A stretch of DNA of 14,531 bases from an uncultured Burkholderiales bacterium (GTDB lineage Bacteria > Pseudomonadota > Gammaproteobacteria > Burkholderiales > Burkholderiaceae_C): contig CAIYFE010000016.1 in the NCBI GenBank assembly GCA_903925445.1, forward strand, positions 1 to 14,531. The letters run 5' to 3'. A program made the position numbers and the translations under genes. The notes below the pieces were generated by a model, which saw only the letters and a list, made by a program, of their open reading frames with translations, had not been told where the DNA came from and did not search any database. Shown here piece after piece: positions 13,265-14,531 of this stretch (position 1 is its first letter; every line of letters begins with the position of its first letter).

Positions 13265-14531
13265 TCAAGCCGGTGCGGACAGTTGCTCCCAGCGTTCGAG
13301 CGCTTGCATCAAGGCGTCTTCAATTTCACCGTCCCGCGCGTGAAGTTGTGCCGCGCGAGCGGGATCGCTGTACACCGCCGGGTCTTCCAAAGACGCACGC
13401 AAAGTGACTTGCTCGGCCTCTAGCGATGCGATCAATTCGGGCAGCGCATCGAGTTCGCGCTGCTCTTTGTAGCTGAGCTTGCGCGGCTTGGCTGTGTGGG
13501 TCGCGTTGGACTTGGGCGCTGCAACAGGGGAGCTTTTCGTGGGCGCAGCTTGCTGCTGGGCGTTGAGCAAACCCCGCGCGCGGTTGGCCTGTGTCATCCA
13601 GTCGTTGACGCCGCCTTCGTACTCGCGCCAAAAACCGGGACGCTCTGGCGTGCCTTCAAAGACCAAGGTGCTGGTCACGACGTTGTCCAAGAACGTGCGA
13701 TCGTGGCTGACGATGAACACCGTGCCGTCGTAGCTTTGCAGCAGCTCTTCGAGCAACTCCAGCGTGTCAATGTCCAAGTCGTTGGTGGGCTCGTCCAGCA
13801 CCAGCACATTGGCTGGACGCGCAAACAAACGCGCCAACAACAAGCGGTTGCGCTCGCCGCCCGACAACGAACGAACCGGAGACGTGGCGCGCGCAGGTGA
13901 AAACAAAAAATCATCCAGGTAGCTTTTGACGTGTTTGCGCTGGGAGCCGATTTCAATCCACTCGCTGCCAGGGCTGATGAAGTCTTCCAGCGTCGCGTCC
14001 ATGTCCAATGCATCGCGCAATTGGTCAAAGTAAGCCACTTGCAGATTCGCGCCTTGCCTGATCTTGCCGCTGTCGCTGGCCAACTCGCCCAAAATCATTT
14101 TGAGCAAGGTGGTTTTGCCCACGCCGTTGGGGCCAATCAAGCCAATTTTGTCGCCACGCAAAAACGTGGCCGAAAAATCCTGAGCAATCACCTTGTGCTC
14201 AAAGCGCTTGGAGACATCGCTCAATTCGGCCACCAACTTGCCCGAGCGCGCGCCGCTGTCCACATCCAGCTTGACTTGCCCCACCGCATCGCGCCGTGTT
14301 TGACGCTTGCTGCGCAAAGCCTCCAAACGCGCAATGCGGCTTTGGCTGCGCGTGCGCCGCGCCTCCACCCCTTTGCGCACCCACACCTCTTCAGCCGCCA
14401 ACAGCTTGTCGGCCTTGGCATTGATCACAGCTTCTTGCGCGAGTTGTTCTTCTTTTTGCGCTTGATACTGCGCAAAATTGCCCGGATAAGACAACAGACG
14501 ACCTCGATCCAGCTCCACAATGCGCGTCGCA
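13265..14531 (-). CDS. uup: ABC-F family ATPase (Uup-like), partial
   Basis: The window cuts this gene on the right; the C-terminal 421 residues are visible and the first ABC domain is missing. The visible part opens with ATRIVELDRGRLLSYPGNF, the end of domain 1 and the start of the linker, followed by a charged interdomain helix. Domain 2 has Walker A GPNGVGKTT (14134-14108), signature LSGGERNR (about 13867-13844), Walker B VLVLDEPTNDLD and the H-loop SHDR. The C-terminal region is a charged coiled coil (KEQRELDALPELIASLEAEQ and beyond), typical of Uup, which binds DNA through it. ABC-F proteins act on ribosomes; Uup is also linked to replication-fork and transposon stability. It has no membrane segments. 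The phosphatase-like gene follows after 51 bp. Confidence 0.93.
   Translation of the reverse strand, partial: ATRIVELDRGRLLSYPGNFAQYQAQKEEQLAQEAVINAKADKLLAAEEVWVRKGVEARRTRSQSRIARLEALRSKRQTRRDAVGQVKLDVDSGARSGKLVAELSDVSKRFEHKVIAQDFSATFLRGDKIGLIGPNGVGKTTLLKMILGELASDSGKIRQGANLQVAYFDQLRDALDMDATLEDFISPGSEWIEIGSQRKHVKSYLDDFLFSPARATSPVRSLSGGERNRLLLARLFARPANVLVLDEPTNDLDIDTLELLEELLQSYDGTVFIVSHDRTFLDNVVTSTLVFEGTPERPGFWREYEGGVNDWMTQANRARGLLNAQQQAAPTKSSPVAAPKSNATHTAKPRKLSYKEQRELDALPELIASLEAEQVTLRASLEDPAVYSDPARAAQLHARDGEIEDALMQALERWEQLSAPA

Overview
The window looks like a chromosomal segment of a Burkholderiales betaproteobacterium, probably Comamonadaceae. This rests on my recognition of the protein families, the fairly high GC content of the genes, and the hemE/priA/dsbD/rep gene types; no database search was possible. 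Nine protein genes are supported plus one cut by each edge in the count below: eight lie on the minus strand and two on the plus strand. Most are housekeeping genes. I see no tRNA, rRNA, insertion sequence, prophage or CRISPR array.

Layout, left to right. 1-1253 (-): the N-terminal 417 residues of a TPR plus SPINDLY/OGT-type glycosyltransferase, cut by the left edge, with a good sigma-54 promoter match just upstream. 1429-2337 (-): a family 9 glycosyltransferase. 2408-4495 (-): Rep helicase. 4559-5527 (+): an AEC-family permease, divergent from rep. 5538-7625 (-): PriA. 7626-7965: a 340-bp AT-rich gap without a credible gene. 7966-9078 (-): HemE. 9103-9525 (-): a CoA-binding protein whose ATG overlaps the dsbD stop. 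9522-11687 (-): DsbD. 11725-12558 (+): a creatininase-family hydrolase, divergent from dsbD. 12545-13213 (-): a histidine phosphatase-fold protein. 13265-14531 (-): the C-terminal part of a Uup-type ABC-F ATPase, cut by the right edge.

How the genes work together. dsbD, the CoA-binding gene and hemE are contiguous and co-oriented and probably form one operon linking periplasmic thiol reduction to haem synthesis. Rep and PriA both act in replication restart. The two leftmost genes look like a glycosylation module, possibly for a surface protein or flagellin.

The least explained part is the hemE-priA gap. It holds a 162-bp block bounded by 25-bp inverted arms (23 Watson-Crick pairs, one G-T, one mismatch). 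Inside are three DnaA-box-like nonamers at exact 12-bp spacing, and outside is another DnaA-box match within a 10-bp dyad. It could be a structured RNA, a miniature inverted-repeat element or a DnaA-binding locus. Two further signals deserve checking: the sigma-54 promoter with a candidate enhancer dyad before the SPINDLY-type gene, and a recurring -10-like box exactly 6 bp before four ATG codons, which suggests leaderless transcripts.
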